From contig CAZCQH010000001.1 in assembly GCA_964500805.1 (NCBI GenBank), forward strand, positions 1 through 64,000: a stretch of 64,000 bases of DNA, read 5' to 3'. The notes beneath the pieces are model-generated. The model had not been told where the DNA came from. It saw only the letters and a list, made by a program, of their open reading frames with translations, and searched no databases. The translations under genes were made by a program, and so were the position numbers. Position 1 is the first letter of the stretch. Every line of letters starts with the position of its first letter. Positions 1 to 7,416 of the stretch are shown in pieces. Source of the stretch: Ga0077555 sp964500805. GTDB lineage: Bacteria > Pseudomonadota > Alphaproteobacteria > Rhizobiales > Hyphomicrobiaceae.

Positions 1-543
1 CTTGCCCTTGGTCTGCGACCACAGCTCGTCCATGGCGTCCTTGCCGGCGCCGGAAACCGACTGATAGGTCGAGACGACAACGCGCTTGATCGTCGCTGCG
101 TCATGAATGGGCTTCAGGGCCACCACCATCTGCGCCGTCGAGCAGTTGGGGTTCGCAATGATGTTCTTGCGGGTGTTCTTCTTCATGTAGGGCTCGAGCA
201 CGTGCGCGTTCACCTCGGGAACGATGAGCGGCACGTCCTGGTCGTAGCGCCAGGCCGACGAGTTATCGATGACGATGCAGCCGGAGGCCCCGATCTTCGG
301 AGAGTACTCCTTGGAGGGGCCCGAGCCGGCGCTCATCAGGCAGATGTCGACTTTCGAGAAGTCGAAAGTCGCGAGATCCTGGCATTTGATGGTTTTGTCG
401 CCGTAGCTGCACTCGACGCCGACCGAGCGGCGCGACGCGAGACAGTAGACCTCGTCGGCGGGGAATTGCCGCTCAGCGAGGACGTTCAGCATCTCCCGGC
501 CGACGTTACCCGTCGCGCCGACGACAGCGACCTTGTAGCCCAT
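1..543 (-). CDS. asd: aspartate-semialdehyde dehydrogenase, 5' part (runs off window)
   Basis: Reductive dephosphorylation of aspartyl phosphate to aspartate semialdehyde, the branch point to lysine/diaminopimelate, threonine and methionine; cytoplasmic. On the minus strand the frame opens with an ATG at 543 and gives about 181 residues before the window edge. Visible motifs are the N-terminal nucleotide-binding loop VGATGNVG (residues about 8-15) and the active-site cysteine in NPNCSTAQM (around residue 133). The sequence is typical of proteobacterial Asd and I am confident of the family. The C-terminal half lies outside the window. The toxin-antitoxin pair lies upstream on the same strand, 168 bp away, so asd probably has its own promoter in 544-711. 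Confidence 0.95.
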   Translation of the reverse strand, partial: MGYKVAVVGATGNVGREMLNVLAERQFPADEVYCLASRRSVGVECSYGDKTIKCQDLATFDFSKVDICLMSAGSGPSKEYSPKIGASGCIVIDNSSAWRYDQDVPLIVPEVNAHVLEPYMKKNTRKNIIANPNCSTAQMVVALKPIHDAATIKRVVVSTYQSVSGAGKDAMDELWSQTKGK

Positions 544-711
544 GGCTCTAGCTCTCTAGCCTTTCAGGTCTCACCGGGCGGGCGGTGGTTTTGGTGCCGC
601 ACTGGCCCGTTCGCGGGAGCGGCAGCGACCATCGCCACCAAATCGATCCGTTCTTCCGCGAAGCGCTGAATTAAGCGCTAACGTCCGGGCCTTCAAGCCG
701 CAAATCGTGGT

Positions 712-1301
712 TTATCGGCTTTTCGATCGCGCCGCTCGCCACAACTGGATGAGGTGATCGGCACATTGTGGAATGCCGGCCCGGCGAAGGTCCGTGGCGT
801 AGGCTTCCGCAGTGAGCGGCGGGTTCCGGTAGTGTTGGAGATCGCAATCAACAGCCTTGAGAAAAGTTTCGGGTTCGAGGTCGGCAATATCAAGGATGAA
901 GCTATCCGGATGCTCTGTGTGAATGCCGAATGGCTCCAGTACCTCAGGCGGAAAATCCCAGTGATTGAAGGTTACGATGACGCTCGAGCGGGCGGCAATG
1001 GCTGCCGCCAACACGTGCCTGTCGTCCTGGTCTGGAAGCTGGATCGATGGAATGAGATGCTCGTAGGCCGTCACCAAAGCATCAGGAACTGCTAGATCCA
1101 TGAGTTCCCGAATACGCGTCAGCTTGTCCAAATCTATGTCTGGTCGCTTGGAGTTTACTGCTTTCATCCACTCGCGGTGAACGTCCTCACTCCATCTCGC
1201 GCGAAATAGGCCCCCGACAACGCCAGCTCCATGATCAGGCTGCGCAATCGGGCGCCGAAGAAAACGTTCGCGTCGAAGAAGGCCGTAAACGTCGAGATCA
1301 T
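712..1301 (-). pseudogene. PIN-domain toxin gene, apparently frameshifted
   Basis: PIN-fold ribonuclease toxin partner of the upstream HTH antitoxin. The minus-strand ATG at 1301 opens a frame whose first 30 residues carry a typical PIN start (TAFFDANVFFGARLRSLIM, with the first metal-binding Asp in FFDAN). The rest of the PIN domain (LFRARWSEDVHREW onward, with acidic DQDDRHVLA and NHWDF motifs) is in a different frame ending at 712. The switch falls at a run of five Gs (1211-1215 on the plus strand), where one missing or two extra bases would join the halves into about 195 residues. An uninterrupted frame exists only from a TTG at 1308, and its N-terminus lacks the PIN motif. The gene is either inactivated or a sequencing error sits in the homopolymer. 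Confidence 0.7.
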
Positions 1302-1304
1302 GGA

Positions 1305-1763
1305 TCAATCAAGATCCATCTCTCGCGTCAGCTTGGCCATTTCATCCAAGGCCGCTCGACGCTCGACCGCCGCCTGCTTCTCGTAAGCCGCTAGATCCGC
1401 ATACCGAACACGGCGATGCCGCCCGACCTTCCGGTGCGGGATCTTTCCCTCTTCCAGCAGCTTGATCAGATACGGCCGGGAAACGTTCAGGAAGTCGGCC
1501 GCTTGCTGAGTCGTCAGCAGAGAATCGTGTGGGATCAGCGTCACCGGGACCTGGTCGCCCATGGCCTGAAGAATGCGGAACATGAACGCAACGGCCTTGG
1601 CCGGCATCGGCACGACAATCTTCGCGCCGTCTTGGAGAATGATCTCGATGTCCTGTTTTGCCTCCGCAACAGCGCGCAGCTTTTCCGCCGCGGCTTTGGC
1701 AACAGCAGCTTCGTCGGCGTTCGCGACGAATGGCTCGGGGGTTTGATCGAGAAGTGCGAGCAT
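1305..1763 (-). CDS. HTH excisionase-type antitoxin
   Basis: DNA-binding antitoxin of the PIN toxin pair, 152 residues. The C-terminal half holds an excisionase/MerR-like helix-turn-helix with the pattern LLTTQQAADFLNVSRPYLIKLL followed by IPHRKVGRHRRV (about residues 80-130), typical of HTH_17 antitoxins encoded just before PIN toxins. I chose the ATG at 1763 (MLALLDQ) because the longer frame upstream is not protein-like. The stop lies 3 nt before the toxin ATG, so the two are translationally coupled. A near-perfect palindrome at 1792-1808 sits 28 nt upstream and is a plausible operator for autoregulation. Family assignment is firm; the toxin-antitoxin function is inferred from gene order. 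Confidence 0.8.
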   Translation of the reverse strand: MLALLDQTPEPFVANADEAAVAKAAAEKLRAVAEAKQDIEIILQDGAKIVVPMPAKAVAFMFRILQAMGDQVPVTLIPHDSLLTTQQAADFLNVSRPYLIKLLEEGKIPHRKVGRHRRVRYADLAAYEKQAAVERRAALDEMAKLTREMDLD

Positions 1764-2178
1764 GGCTCCTAACTCCGGTGTCTTGCTCCTGGAACGGCAC
1801 TGCCGTTCTTGGTGGGACTCTAATCGACCCACAATCGAAACTATCGCAACAAACGAAATATAAGCAATGTCTATCTGAACCAAAAGTTAAGACCCGCCGC
1901 ATATCTGAGATTTGGGGGCTCACGACCCTGTGTTCGCCTCCAGCTACCGCCTCAAACCTCCCGCCATTTGAACCAATCCGCCACTCCCCCGCAAAGTTGC
2001 CGCACCACGCTGATGCCGACACGGGATTGCCTTAATCCGGCTCTTATTCCCGCTGGGACACGACTCACGGCGAGCACAACGCCGGGGCGGCTCCTTCAGG
2101 GAGCATCGGGGCGTCCGGCCGGGCGCCTTGGCAGGAGGGGTGCCGGTTGACCGGCAGGGTTGGAAAGGCATCGAACGC
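1764..2178. other. divergent intergenic region between antitoxin and ialB-like gene
   Basis: A 415-bp region serving leftward antitoxin transcription and rightward IalB transcription. It contains the palindrome at 1792-1808 and a comparatively AT-rich stretch (about 1830-1910). The part nearest the IalB gene (2080-2178) is GC-rich. I could not place convincing -35/-10 boxes and see no further gene. Confidence 0.5.
1792..1808. promoter_or_regulatory. palindromic operator candidate upstream of antitoxin
   Basis: GAACGGCA and TGCCGTTC form 8-bp inverted arms around a single C, 28 nt before the antitoxin start codon. Autoregulating antitoxins usually bind such palindromes in their own promoter. 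Binding is inferred, not shown. Confidence 0.45.
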
Positions 2179-3024
2179 ATGAACGGGATGGGAGCTCGGG
2201 CCCGGATTGGATTTGTGGCACTGGCGGCGGGTGGAATGGCCCTGGCGGCAGCACTGGGCACGGGGCTCGCTCCTGCTGTGGCCCAGCAGGATAAGAAGGC
2301 TGCACCGGCCGCCAAGGCAGCACCCCAGCAGGCGGCACCGCAACCGGCAGCCGCCGCTCCGCAGGGCGAGCCTGTGATGTGGGTCAAGCTCTGCGAAAAG
2401 GCGCCACTCATTACCAAGGACAAGGACGGCAAGGACCAGCGCGCCGAGAAGTCGATTTGCCTCACCCACCACGAGCGGCTCGACGGCAATACGGGCATGG
2501 TGTTGGTCTCGGCCGCTATCCGCCAGATCGAAGGCGTCGACAAGCAGCACCTGATGATCATGGTGCCGCTCGGCATGGCGGTCCAGCCAGGCCTCAGGGC
2601 CAGCGTCTACAACAAGGAGCTTTGGGAGAAGGCGCAGAAGAACGAGAAGGTCGACGACGCCAAGCTGTCGCCGATCAAGCTCAACTTCTCGCTCTGCCAT
2701 CCGGCAGGATGCACTGCCGAGCTCGAGACTACGAAAGAGATGATGGACCAGCTGCGCGCCGGCGCGGGTCTGATGGTGTTCGCCATCAATGCGAACGGCC
2801 AGGTGATCGCGTTCCCGGTGCCCCTCTCCGGCTTCGCGACGGCGGTCGATGGGCCGCCGGCCGACAACAAAGCCTACACCGAGGAGCGCCGCCGCCTGAT
2901 GGAGGAGCTGGCCAAGCGCCAGCAGGCCCAGCTCGAGGAGCTGAAGAAGCAGCAGGCCGCCCAACCGCAAGGCGGGCAGCAGCAACCCTCCTCGGCACCG
3001 GCTGCAGCGCCGCCGAAGAAGTAG
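2179..3024 (+). CDS. invasion-associated locus B (IalB) family periplasmic protein, copy 1
   Basis: Secreted protein of the IalB family (281 residues), named after the Bartonella invasion locus B protein; the biochemical role is unknown in free-living relatives. There is an N-terminal signal peptide (hydrophobic IGFVALAAGGMALAAAL, residues about 9-26, with likely cleavage after VAQQ), an Ala/Pro/Gln-rich linker, then the IalB core starting at WVKLCEKAPL with conserved cysteines in KLCEKAP, KSICLTHH and SLCHPAGC. The C-terminus is a charged helix followed by a Q/P/A-rich tail. The ATG at 2179 is preceded by GGAAAGG. The next gene is a close paralogue, so this is a tandem duplication. No other virulence gene is nearby. 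Confidence 0.85.
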   Translation: MNGMGARARIGFVALAAGGMALAAALGTGLAPAVAQQDKKAAPAAKAAPQQAAPQPAAAAPQGEPVMWVKLCEKAPLITKDKDGKDQRAEKSICLTHHERLDGNTGMVLVSAAIRQIEGVDKQHLMIMVPLGMAVQPGLRASVYNKELWEKAQKNEKVDDAKLSPIKLNFSLCHPAGCTAELETTKEMMDQLRAGAGLMVFAINANGQVIAFPVPLSGFATAVDGPPADNKAYTEERRRLMEELAKRQQAQLEELKKQQAAQPQGGQQQPSSAPAAAPPKK

Positions 3025-3135
3025 GACCGCACGGGCCGCGCCCAGGAGCGGCCGCTCTCTCGAATGCAAATGCGCCGGCGGCATCCCTGTTCGATGGAGC
3101 TGGCAACTGACCAGTTGAGGAAAGGCAAACCGATC

Positions 3136-3987
3136 ATGATCACGTCGGCTCCGTCGAGCGGTTTCAAGCGTCGCGTCCAAGCAGCCTCGGCTGCTGCCCT
3201 GATCGGCTGCGCGGCGCTGACCACGGCGACCTTGGCCCAGGAGAAGAAGGCGGCACCGCCCGCTAAGGGTGCTGCACCTGCCCAGCAGCAGGCGGCGCCG
3301 GCTGCAGCCCAGCCGCAAGGCGAGGAAATCCTCTGGGTCAAGCTCTGCGAAAAGGCGCCCGTCATCGCCAAGGACAAGGACGGCAAAGAGGCGCAAATCG
3401 AAAAGAGCATCTGCCTCACCCACCACGAGCGCCTGGATGGCAACACCGGCATGGTGATGGTCTCGGCGGCGATCCGTCAGGTCGAAGGTCAAGACAAGCA
3501 GCACCTGATGATCATGGTGCCGCTCGGCATGGCGCTGCAGGCCGGCGTGCGGACCACGATCTACCCCAAGGATCTCTGGGACAAGGCGACCAAGGGCGAG
3601 AAGATCGACGAGTCCAAGATCCAGCCGATCAAGCTCAACTTCTCGCTTTGTCATCCTGCGGGCTGTACCGCCGAAATCGACCTTACCAAGGAGATCGTCG
3701 ATCAGCTCCGCGTCGGCGGCGGCATGATGGTTCTGGCGATCAATGGCAACGGTCAGGTCGTGCCGTTCCCGGTGCCGCTCTCGGGCTTCGTCAAGGCGCT
3801 CGACGGCCAGCCTGCGGACAACACCGAGTACCTGAAGCAGCGGCGCATTGTGATGGGCGAACTCGAGAAGCGCCGCCAGGCCATGATCGAGGAGATGAAG
3901 CAGAAGCAGCAGCAGGGTGGCGGCCAGCAGCAGCCCTCATCTGCGCCCGCCCAGAAAGCGCCGCCTCAGCCCGAGAAGAAGAAATAG
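3136..3987 (+). CDS. invasion-associated locus B (IalB) family periplasmic protein, copy 2
   Basis: Second IalB-family protein, 283 residues, same plan as its neighbour: signal peptide (residues about 12-37, cleavage near LAQEKK), Ala/Pro/Gln linker, IalB core with the same cysteine motifs (KLCEKAP, KSICLTHH, SLCHPAGC), then a long charged helix and a Gln/Pro tail ending in EKKK. Start chosen at the ATG at 3136 because GAGGAAAGG lies just upstream; the earlier ATG at 3094 would precede the signal peptide with charged residues. The 111-bp gap to copy 1 suggests cotranscription, and a strong terminator follows at 4009-4035. The core is highly similar between the copies while linker and tail differ in length and composition. 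Confidence 0.85.
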   Translation: MITSAPSSGFKRRVQAASAAALIGCAALTTATLAQEKKAAPPAKGAAPAQQQAAPAAAQPQGEEILWVKLCEKAPVIAKDKDGKEAQIEKSICLTHHERLDGNTGMVMVSAAIRQVEGQDKQHLMIMVPLGMALQAGVRTTIYPKDLWDKATKGEKIDESKIQPIKLNFSLCHPAGCTAEIDLTKEIVDQLRVGGGMMVLAINGNGQVVPFPVPLSGFVKALDGQPADNTEYLKQRRIVMGELEKRRQAMIEEMKQKQQQGGGQQQPSSAPAQKAPPQPEKKK

Positions 3988-4008
3988 GCCGTGCCGGCAC
4001 ACAAGCTC

Positions 4009-4035
4009 AAGGCCGCTCGGGGGAGCGGCCTTTTC
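4009..4035 (+). terminator. Rho-independent terminator after the ialB-like pair
   Basis: Stem AAGGCCGCTC (4009-4018), loop GGGG, stem GAGCGGCCTT (4023-4032), followed by TTCTTT. It lies 22 nt after the second IalB stop codon. Confidence 0.85.
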
Positions 4036-4085
4036 TTTGCGACGATCGACGGCAGCAGCCGACTTGCCTCAATGCCCGCTGACGC

Positions 4086-4454
4086 TCAATGCTCGCTGAC
4101 GAATGTGGCGTAGTATTCGCCGTTCTCCTCCGTGAAGAGCTCGGCAACCTGCGGATGGCGCAGCGGTGCGCCTGATTCGTCCGGCAGCAGGTTCTGCTCG
4201 GACACATAGGCGATGTACTCCGTCTTATCGTTCTCGGCGAGGAGATGATAAAACGGCTGATCCTTGCGCGGCCGGATCTCCTCCGGGATCGATTGCCACC
4301 ATTCCTCCGTCGAGTTGAATACCGGATCGACATCGAAAATGATGCCCCGAAACGGGTAATAGCGATGGCGCACGACCGAACCGAGGCTGAACTTGGCTCG
4401 ACGGACGCTCTTCTGCGCCTTGCGCTGAGTGGGTGCTTTCTTTGCAGTAGGCAT
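4086..4454 (-). CDS. hspQ: HspQ-family heat shock protein (hemimethylated-DNA-binding YccV fold)
   Basis: Small cytoplasmic protein (122 residues). In enterobacteria HspQ is a specificity factor for Lon protease and binds hemimethylated DNA. The family core begins at KFSLGSVVRHRYYPFRGIIFD (about residue 21) and runs through DPVF, QPFYHLL and YVSEQNLL. There is a basic 20-residue N-terminal extension not present in the E. coli protein; no alternative start codon lies inside it, so the ATG at 4454 is used. No Shine-Dalgarno precedes the ATG, and a promoter-like pair (4460-4488) places the predicted transcript start at or next to the A of the start codon, suggesting a leaderless mRNA. Confidence 0.88.
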   Translation of the reverse strand: MPTAKKAPTQRKAQKSVRRAKFSLGSVVRHRYYPFRGIIFDVDPVFNSTEEWWQSIPEEIRPRKDQPFYHLLAENDKTEYIAYVSEQNLLPDESGAPLRHPQVAELFTEENGEYYATFVSEH

Positions 4455-4459
4455 GCCCT

Positions 4460-4488
4460 ATAACCACGCGCTTTGGGGTGTTTGTCAA
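4460..4488 (-). promoter_or_regulatory. candidate promoter of hspQ (leaderless arrangement)
   Basis: On the minus strand a perfect TTGACA (4488-4483), 17-nt spacer and GGTTAT (4465-4460). Only five bases separate the -10 element from the ATG at 4454. TTATAG is an alternative -10 with a 19-nt spacer. Confidence 0.5.
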
Positions 4489-4585
4489 CGCCATTGATCT
4501 GCCTTCGGCGAGCTTGCTCGTTTGGCTCGCGGCGCCCGCGATCGAAGAGGACCAAGAGCCTTCCGGCACGATCGGCTGGGCCCCG

Positions 4586-4938
4586 TCAGAGTTTCACCCC
4601 GAACCGCGCGGCGATGCCGATCGTCGCGAGATAGAGCAGGACGGTCAGCGCGCTGCCGAGTGCGAGTGCGGCCCAGAAACTCGTACCGTGTCTCAGCAGC
4701 CAAGGGATCAGCAGGAACATCGGCAGCGACGGAATGACGTACCAGAACGTCGCTTCGACGTGAGCTGCCATCAGCTCTGCATCATGCGTGTCGCGCCAGA
4801 GCCAAATCATGCCCAGAATAGAAACGAGCGGCAGCGACGCGACCAGGGCACCCGCCGCGGGACTGCGTTTTGCAACGAGCGCGATCAGCGCAACGAGAGG
4901 CCCGAAAGGGCGGCGCGAGAAATGAAATCGACTGACAC
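4586..4938 (-). pseudogene. DUF3147-like four-helix membrane protein, apparently frameshifted
   Basis: Integral membrane protein of about 117 residues resembling DUF3147 proteins, of unknown function. The readable part (KRSPAAGALVASLPLVSILG, DTHDAE, PSLPMFLLIPWLLRHG, ending RFGVKL) covers three membrane helices and ends at 4586. Upstream the frame lacks a good start. In the neighbouring frame a GTG at 4938 with AGGAG 7 nt upstream encodes VSVDFISRAALSGLSL, the expected first helix, and then hits a stop. Adding one base near 4890 would join the two parts. Either the gene is broken or the sequence has a 1-nt error there. It lies between hspQ and trpD on the same strand. Confidence 0.55.
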
Positions 4939-5083
4939 CTTGCGTCTCCTGGTGAGCACGGACCGAGCAGATCGCGACAGGGCCTAAACCGAACGCTCTC
5001 GCGCGCCAAGCAGGAGCTTCCCGCGCTAGGGGCGAAGCCTTGCAGCACGCTCAACGACGCCCAGAACACCCGGCAGCCAAGGC

Positions 5084-6103
5084 TCACGCGTTCGTGATTG
5101 CGACCAGGCGCTCGAGCACTCGCCGCGCCGCGCCTGCCTCGATCGCATGCACCGCCAGCGCCACGCCGTCCGTGAGGCTCGTGGCTTTGCCGCCGACGAT
5201 CAAGGCGGCTGCCGCATTGAGCAGCACGATGTCGCGGAATGGCCCTTCCTTTCCGGCCAGCACGTCGCGGATCGCCGCCGCGTTGTGCCTGGCATCGCCG
5301 CCTTTCAGGTCCGCAAGCTTCGCCGGTGCCAAGCCTGCATCGGCCGGCGTCACCTCGAATACGTTGACCTTGCCATCTTTCACTTCCGCCACATCCGTCG
5401 AGCCGGTCGTGGTGAGCTCGTCGAGCCCATCGTGGCCGTGAACGACCCAAACGTGCTTGGCGCCGAGATTGTTCAGCACGTGCGCGATCGGCTCCACCCA
5501 CTGCCAGGAGAACACGCCGACCACCTGTCGCTTGACGCCGGCCGGGTTGGAGATCGGGCCCAGCAAATTGAAGAGCGTGCGGATGCCGAGCTCGGCGCGC
5601 ACCGGCGCCCAGTGCTTCATGGCGGGATGATGCATCGGCGCCCACATGAACCCGACGCCCGCCTCCTCGATCGCCATGCTGATCCGCTCCGGCGACACTT
5701 CGAGCTTCACACCGAGCGCGGCCAGCACGTCCGAAGCACCTGAGATCGACGACACGGATCGATTGCCATGCTTCGCAACCTTGATGCCGGCGCCCGCTGC
5801 CACCAGCGACGCGCACGTCGAGACATTGAAGGTGCCGTGCCCATCTCCGCCCGTGCCGACGATATCCACGGCGTCCGGCGGCGCCGTCACCCGGTTCATG
5901 CGCGCACGCATCATCTGCGAGGCGCCGGTGATCTCGTCCACCGTCTCGCCGCGCACACGGAGCGCCATCAGGAATGCGCCCATCTGTGCGTGCGTTGCGT
6001 GCCCGTCGGTCATGATCTCGAGCGCTGCCCGGATCTCGTCCTGACTGAGCGTTGCCCCCGTCGAGACTTTCTGGATCAGTACTTTCAGCGTTTCCGTGGG
6101 CAT
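5084..6103 (-). CDS. trpD: anthranilate phosphoribosyltransferase
   Basis: Second step of tryptophan synthesis: transfers phosphoribosyl from PRPP to anthranilate; cytoplasmic homodimer. The 339-residue length is normal. Motifs are the PRPP-binding GTGGDG loop, KHGNRSVSS, SGASDVLAALG, the helical N-terminal domain (TLSQDEIRAALEIM) and the C-terminal LNAAAALIVGG. The ATG at 6103 (MPTETLK) is chosen because the open frame further upstream has no protein-like composition. In many alphaproteobacteria trpD lies in a trpGDC block; here the next genes on the same strand (a DUF3147-like frame and hspQ) are unrelated, so if trpG exists it would have to be elsewhere, because the upstream neighbour is divergent. 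Confidence 0.96.
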   Translation of the reverse strand: MPTETLKVLIQKVSTGATLSQDEIRAALEIMTDGHATHAQMGAFLMALRVRGETVDEITGASQMMRARMNRVTAPPDAVDIVGTGGDGHGTFNVSTCASLVAAGAGIKVAKHGNRSVSSISGASDVLAALGVKLEVSPERISMAIEEAGVGFMWAPMHHPAMKHWAPVRAELGIRTLFNLLGPISNPAGVKRQVVGVFSWQWVEPIAHVLNNLGAKHVWVVHGHDGLDELTTTGSTDVAEVKDGKVNVFEVTPADAGLAPAKLADLKGGDARHNAAAIRDVLAGKEGPFRDIVLLNAAAALIVGGKATSLTDGVALAVHAIEAGAARRVLERLVAITNA

Positions 6104-6444
6104 GGGCGGGACGGGCCTTCGAGCGGCAACTTGGGTGAGGTTCGAGAGACGGGTTACTGGGCGGGCGTTCGAATTACCACCATTTTGGTCAATTGGGGAT
6201 TCAAACGTGCCGACAACCAAACGGGTCTGTCCGGCTACAGCCGCCACCAGTTTTGAGGCATGCGTCGAACAGACTCCCGATCGCGCACCCAATCTTCGTG
6301 AACCACAGCCATCCAAGCATATTCCCTTCGAGCTTCTGCAGTTGACCCGCCACCTGCCGTGCATAATCCTGTCGGAGATCGCGCTGTTGCAGCCACGGAG
6401 AACGGGAGACGTCCTCGCAACCCCCGAAATGGGAGCACGCGACC
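6104..6444. other. divergent intergenic region trpD / deacetylase
   Basis: 341 bp carrying both promoters. A rightward candidate is TTGACC (6342-6347), 16-nt spacer, TAATCC (6364-6369), about 75 nt before the deacetylase ATG. No gene or tryptophan-type leader peptide was recognised. Confidence 0.35.
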
Positions 6445-7356
6445 ATGGCCACCACACCAACCCGCGACTTCATCGGCTATGGCGGTAAGACGCCCGATCC
6501 GAAGTGGCCCGGCGGAGCCCGCATCGCGGTCAACTTCGTGCTGAACTACGAGGAGGCGTCGGAATACAACATGGCCGACGACGGCGTGTCCGAGTCGATC
6601 CTGTCGGAGATTTCCTTTCCCAATTATCCCGCAGGCGTGCGCGATCTCGCGATCGAGTCCGTCTATGAGTATGGGAGCCGGGCTGGCTTCTGGCGGATCC
6701 TGCGGACCTTCACAGAGCGCGACCTCCCGATGACGGTCTATGCCTGCGCCCTGGCGCTCGAGCGCAACCCACCGGCGGCCAAGGCTATCGCTGCGGCCGG
6801 CTACGACATCTGCAGTCACGGCTATCGCTGGGTCGAGTACTTCAAAATGGACCGGGAGGAAGAGCGGGAGCACATCAGGCGCGCGATCGAGTCTATCAAG
6901 CTGACGACCGGCGAGCGGCCGCTCGGCTGGTATTGCCGCTATGGGCCGAGCGTCAACACGCGCGCCCTGGTCGTCGAGGAAGGCGGCTTCCTTTACGACT
7001 CCGACTGCTACAACGACGACTTACCGTACTGGGTCCGGGTCGGCGACAAGCCGCACCTGATCGTGCCCTATTGCCTGGACACGAACGACGCCCGCTTCAC
7101 GACCCCCGCCGGCTTCACCACCAGCGATGACTTCTTTACCTACTGCAAGGATACGTTCGACCAACTCTACGCGGAGGGTAGGACAGCGCCCAAAATGATG
7201 TCGATCGGCATGCACTGCCGGCTCCTCGGCCGTGCCGGCCGCACAGCGGGCTTGGCGCGGTTCCTGGACTACGTCACGAGCCACGAGGCGGTTTGGGTCT
7301 GCAAGCGGATCGACATCGCCCGGCATTGGATCGCGCATCATCCGCCGCAAGCGTGA
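6445..7356 (+). CDS. PuuE-like polysaccharide deacetylase-fold allantoinase
   Basis: 303-residue cytoplasmic protein of the PuuE group of the polysaccharide deacetylase (NodB-like) superfamily. PuuE opens allantoin to allantoate without metal in Pseudomonas, but the family also contains uncharacterised members. Visible features are the N-terminal FIGYGGKTPDPKWPGGARIAVNFVLNYEE segment (residues 9-37, typical of the family), SHGYRWVEY (about 129-137), GWYCRYGPS with the conserved R and GP, DSDCYNDDLPYW and the C-terminal MHCRLLGRAGR. No other purine-degradation gene is close (no OHCU decarboxylase or allantoicase), so the substrate is not settled. Confidence 0.75.
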   Translation: MATTPTRDFIGYGGKTPDPKWPGGARIAVNFVLNYEEASEYNMADDGVSESILSEISFPNYPAGVRDLAIESVYEYGSRAGFWRILRTFTERDLPMTVYACALALERNPPAAKAIAAAGYDICSHGYRWVEYFKMDREEEREHIRRAIESIKLTTGERPLGWYCRYGPSVNTRALVVEEGGFLYDSDCYNDDLPYWVRVGDKPHLIVPYCLDTNDARFTTPAGFTTSDDFFTYCKDTFDQLYAEGRTAPKMMSIGMHCRLLGRAGRTAGLARFLDYVTSHEAVWVCKRIDIARHWIAHHPPQA

Positions 7357-7416
7357 GGCGGAACGCAGCCTCCGGCCCGACAGGCGAAGCCGGCGGGTTG
7401 GGCCTCCACGACCTCG

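Noticed and set aside
3025..3135. GC-rich partial hairpin between the IalB genes
   Set aside because: Arms overlap at the centre with no loop and no T-run; not a convincing terminator.
2065..3654. 529-residue open frame on the minus strand
   Set aside because: Antisense to both IalB-family genes; composition rich in Leu/Arg/His typical of reverse reading of GC3-biased coding DNA.
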